Assembly (NCBI RefSeq): GCF_000376565.1
Contig: NZ_BARG01000093.1
Coordinates: 25,905-89,904, forward strand
Length of the DNA: 64,000 nucleotides
Source: Streptomyces hokutonensis
GTDB lineage: Bacteria > Actinomycetota > Actinomycetes > Streptomycetales > Streptomycetaceae
Direction: 5' to 3'
The notes beneath the pieces were generated by a model. That model was given only the letters and a program-made list of their open reading frames with translations, was not told the DNA's origin and searched no databases. Positions 61,987 through 64,000 of this stretch are shown here, in pieces; within the stretch, counting starts at the first letter, position 1, and the number at the start of each line of letters is the position of its first letter. Both the position numbers and the translations under genes were made by a program.

Positions 61987-62526
61987 ATGTCCAAGGTTCT
62001 CCTTGTCGTAGGTCACCCCGACCTGTCCCAGTCGAAGGCCAACGCGGCGCTCGTTGACGCCGTCCGCGAGCTGGCCCATGTCACCGTGCACGATCTCTAC
62101 GCCGCCTACCCCGACTTCCGGATCGACGTCACCGCCGAGCAGGCGCTGCTCGCCGAGCACGACGTGATCGTCTTCCAGCACCCGGTGTTCTGGTACAACA
62201 CCACCCCGCTGTTCAAGCAGTGGCAGGACAAGGTCTTCACCCTCGGCTGGGCCTTCACCATGGACGGCTCCGCCTCCCAGCTGGCCGGCAAGAAGGCCGT
62301 CGTGGCCGTCACCGCCGGCGTCCCCGCCGACCACTACACCCTTGAAGGCTCGAACCAGGCCACCATCGAGACCCTCCTCAGCAACTGGCACGCCACCCTG
62401 CGGTTGTGCCAGTTCGACATCCAGCCGATGGTCAAGCTCTACGGCACCGCCTTCGGCCTCTCCGACGAAGACCTGGACACCGCCGCCAAGCAGTACAACG
62501 AACTGCTCGCCTCCTTCGCCGCCTGA
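61987..62526 (+). CDS. NAD(P)H-dependent flavodoxin-fold oxidoreductase (KefF/MdaB-like)
   Basis: A 179-residue FMN quinone reductase. The segments KVLLVVGHPDLSQSKANAAL, VFQHPVFWYNTTPLFKQWQD and VFTLGWAFTMDG match the KefF/YheR-type flavodoxin fold. It would reduce quinones with two electrons. It is the last gene of the rightward redox unit and 89 bp after the aldo/keto reductase. Confidence 0.92.
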   Translation: MSKVLLVVGHPDLSQSKANAALVDAVRELAHVTVHDLYAAYPDFRIDVTAEQALLAEHDVIVFQHPVFWYNTTPLFKQWQDKVFTLGWAFTMDGSASQLAGKKAVVAVTAGVPADHYTLEGSNQATIETLLSNWHATLRLCQFDIQPMVKLYGTAFGLSDEDLDTAAKQYNELLASFAA

Positions 62527-63102
62527 CCGCACTCACGACAACGGCCGCTCTCGCCGATCACGACGCAGCGGAACGTGGGGACTCGACGCCAATGCGTGTG
62601 TCAACGATCCCGGTGCAGCTTCCATCCTGGCTGGATGAGAGAACATGGCCATCGCGACATGCAGGAAATCTATAGTGGTGGATATAGACATTGAGGATCG
62701 TGAGGGCTAGCCTCCTGTCTGTAGCCAAGAAGTCGGGAAAGCGCGGCATACGCGAACTGCCGTGTATGCAGGACGCAGGTAGTGGCACGGCAGTGGAGTG
62801 GCGGGGCCGGAAGGTTCTCGGGGCCCTCTCGCTGACTGCCGGACCGGGCGGTTCAACGGAGCCGTCGCAGTAGGTACGACCGCAGGCCCAAGCAGATGGA
62901 TCAGAAGGAAGCGAAGGAGGCTGACGCCATCAGGATCGCCCGGGCAGAGACAGCCGGCCCGGGTACCGCAGGCCCCAGAACGGAAGGTGGTCCCACGGTC
63001 ACGCAGACGCGATCCCCGCACGCATCTCCCTCTCACGGGAGAGCGAGCGGAAAGACAAGGCCGGCATCGCAGTAAGCCGGCAGATGGTGTTGAAAATCCC
63101 TC
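62527..63102. other. Gene-poor leader region upstream of the MerR gene
   Basis: A 576-bp stretch of lower GC than its surroundings, including the motif CTATAGTGGTGGATATAGAC near 62670. Short open frames (one from an ATG at 62896) have no convincing product. A small RNA or an untranslated leader is possible but cannot be supported. No tRNA was found. Confidence 0.35.
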
Positions 63103-63134
63103 GGGGCCTTGGTGCCGTACGGCACCAAGGCCCC
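63103..63134. terminator. 32-bp perfect palindrome before the MerR gene
   Basis: GGGGCCTTGGTGCCGT is followed directly by its reverse complement, with no spacer. It lies 28 bp before the MerR ATG. It may be a terminator, an attenuator or a dimeric protein site. The extended symmetry without a loop favours a DNA-binding site or cruciform, but a terminator is equally possible. Confidence 0.5.
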
Positions 63135-63162
63135 CCGATGCGTTTCCGCGAAAGAGGTGCGA

Positions 63163-63498
63163 ATGACAGCAGAAGACTCTCTCAGCCGTATCGACGACGA
63201 CGACTATCCCGCCTACACCATGGGGCGGGCCGCCGAGCTGCTCGGCGCCACGCCCGCCTTCCTGCGGGCGATCGGTGAAGCCCGCCTGATCACGCCCCTG
63301 CGCTCGGAGGGCGGCCATCGCCGCTACTCCCGCTACCAGCTGAAGATCGCCGCTCGTGCCCGCGAACTTGTTGACCAGGGCATGCCGGTCGAGGCTGCCT
63401 GCCGCATCATCATCCTCGAAGACCAGCTCGAAGAAGCCCGGCGCATCAACGAAGAACACGCCAACGCCGCCGAGTCACACCGAGCGGCGGACGGCTGA
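63163..63498 (+). CDS. MerR family regulator (HspR-like)
   Basis: A 111-residue single-domain regulator. The winged-helix segment is YTMGRAAELLGATPAFLRAI and the wing TPLRSEGGHRRYSRYQL. A dimerising coiled coil closes the protein (EAACRIIILEDQLEEARRIN). There is no metal-binding or ligand domain, which resembles HspR and short MerR proteins. GAGGTGC precedes the ATG at 63163. The neighbouring broken DUF2267 gene suggests a stress setting, as at the left end. Confidence 0.9.
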   Translation: MTAEDSLSRIDDDDYPAYTMGRAAELLGATPAFLRAIGEARLITPLRSEGGHRRYSRYQLKIAARARELVDQGMPVEAACRIIILEDQLEEARRINEEHANAAESHRAADG

Positions 63499-63605
63499 CC
63501 CGCCTGCCGGCCTGACAACCCGAAGCGCCGGGCTCCGGCGATGTGATCGTCGGGGCCCTTTCGCGTTCCGACCCGTTCCTTCTCGCCTGCGGCGGTCCGG
63601 GGCGG

Positions 63606-63890
63606 TCATGCGGTCTGGGTGAGTTCGGGGCGCCCGAAGAGCAGCGCGTGTCTGGTCGGGAGCCGGGCCAGGATGCGGTCCAGAAGGCCAGGGCCTGCCG
63701 TGCGGCCGATCATGGCGAGGACAGCTTCGGTGTCCCGGCGGGTGGTCGCGGGGGGCAGGGTTCTTGACGGAGCTTCAACCGGTGAGCGGTTGGGGGCTGG
63801 GGATCTGGGCGGTGGAGTCGAGTGCGGCCTCTACGGGCAGGCGGGCCGAGAGGTCCGTGCCCCGATTGTCGGAAGTGTGGGGCCGTCGGT
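63606..63890 (-). pseudogene. Broken third DUF2267 gene
   Basis: The minus strand encodes LARLPTRHALLFGRPELTQT and a final Ala before a stop at 63606-63608, closely matching the C terminus of the DUF2267 protein at 1031. Further upstream, DLSARLPVEAALDSTAQIP and SPQPLTG match its middle, but in a different frame that stops at 63778. A frameshift near 63770 and the loss of several residues have killed the gene. The start is not visible. No further gene can be supported to the right edge. Confidence 0.75.
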
Positions 63891-64000
63891 AACGCGCTCG
63901 CCTCTCCGCCTGGTTGCTGGGGTCGTGCGGTGCCTATGTTGCGTTTGTGTCTCTCTCGGTGACGGTGTGCAAGTACGCGGGGGTGGCCGTGCGGTGGCGG

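Noticed and set aside
62896..63075. Short plus-strand frame starting with MDQKEAKEAD
   Set aside because: No ribosome site at the right distance, no recognisable product, and atypical codon use.
1..64000. CRISPR arrays, tRNA/rRNA genes, insertion sequences, phage genes
   Set aside because: No regular spaced repeats, cloverleaf-like sequence, transposase or integrase motif was recognised by eye; a dedicated search (tRNAscan, ISfinder, CRISPR finder) would be needed to exclude them.
63937..64000. Possible start of a gene at the right edge
   Set aside because: Only about 60 bases are visible, with competing GTG/ATG starts and no ribosome site.

Overview
The window is high-GC actinobacterial chromosome, almost certainly from a Streptomyces. 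The signs are the strong third-position GC bias, the divergent hsp18/rheA pair with its RheA operator, the large LuxR-type (LAL) and SARP/AfsR-type regulators, a DUF6153 copper operon, and many secreted or lipid-anchored proteins. It has no ribosomal, tRNA or core housekeeping genes. Many regulators, esterases and redox enzymes alternate with frame-broken gene remnants, as in a Streptomyces chromosome arm. No intact insertion sequence, phage, CRISPR array or RNA gene was recognised.

Layout. 1-4.3 kb: end of a secreted protein, a pseudogene broken by an 8-bp duplication, two DUF2267 genes, hsp18 and rheA, then a second remnant. 4.3-6.8 kb: a MarR regulator with palindromic sites, a secreted solute-binding protein and a SnoaL-like protein. 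6.9-13.5 kb: a catabolic-looking island under a TetR regulator. On one side lie an internally deleted mini-P450, a ferredoxin, a ferredoxin reductase and a full P450. On the other lie an MhpA-like flavin hydroxylase and an alpha/beta hydrolase. Both sides carry the same 18-bp palindrome. 13.6-14.5 kb: a secreted ribosome-inactivating protein (ricin/Shiga A-chain fold) with all five expected active-site residues and a literal C-terminal KDEL. 14.7-17.7 kb: an EamA/FMN-protein/B3-B4 operon divergent from an XRE-cupin regulator. 17.7-21.8 kb: a sugar-type ABC importer with a serine hydrolase. 22-30.8 kb: two nitronate monooxygenases, two LysR regulators, a tautomerase, a metallo-beta-lactamase-fold protein, an MFS transporter, a hexameric tyrosine-coordinated heme protein and an esterase. 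31.4-41.8 kb: three alpha/beta hydrolases (one with Cys in place of the nucleophilic Ser), two overlapping AraC paralogues and two divergent LAL regulators. 42.5-50 kb: an SDR-DUF2867 protein, a discoidin-like protein, an unknown secreted protein and a GH92 mannosidase with a ricin-type lectin domain. 50.6-55.4 kb: a RecQ helicase and a SARP/NB-ARC/TPR regulator. 55.8-58 kb: a copper operon (DUF6153 protein and multicopper oxidase) behind a CsoR-like palindrome. 58-62.5 kb: an XRE regulator next to four oxidoreductases. 63-64 kb: a MerR regulator and a broken third DUF2267 copy.

The genes work mostly as small self-regulated modules: a regulator with its operator palindrome beside two to five enzymes. 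The most striking object is the RIP toxin ending in KDEL. Next are the in-frame collapsed P450 still embedded in a P450 electron-transfer operon, and the esterase with a Cys nucleophile position.
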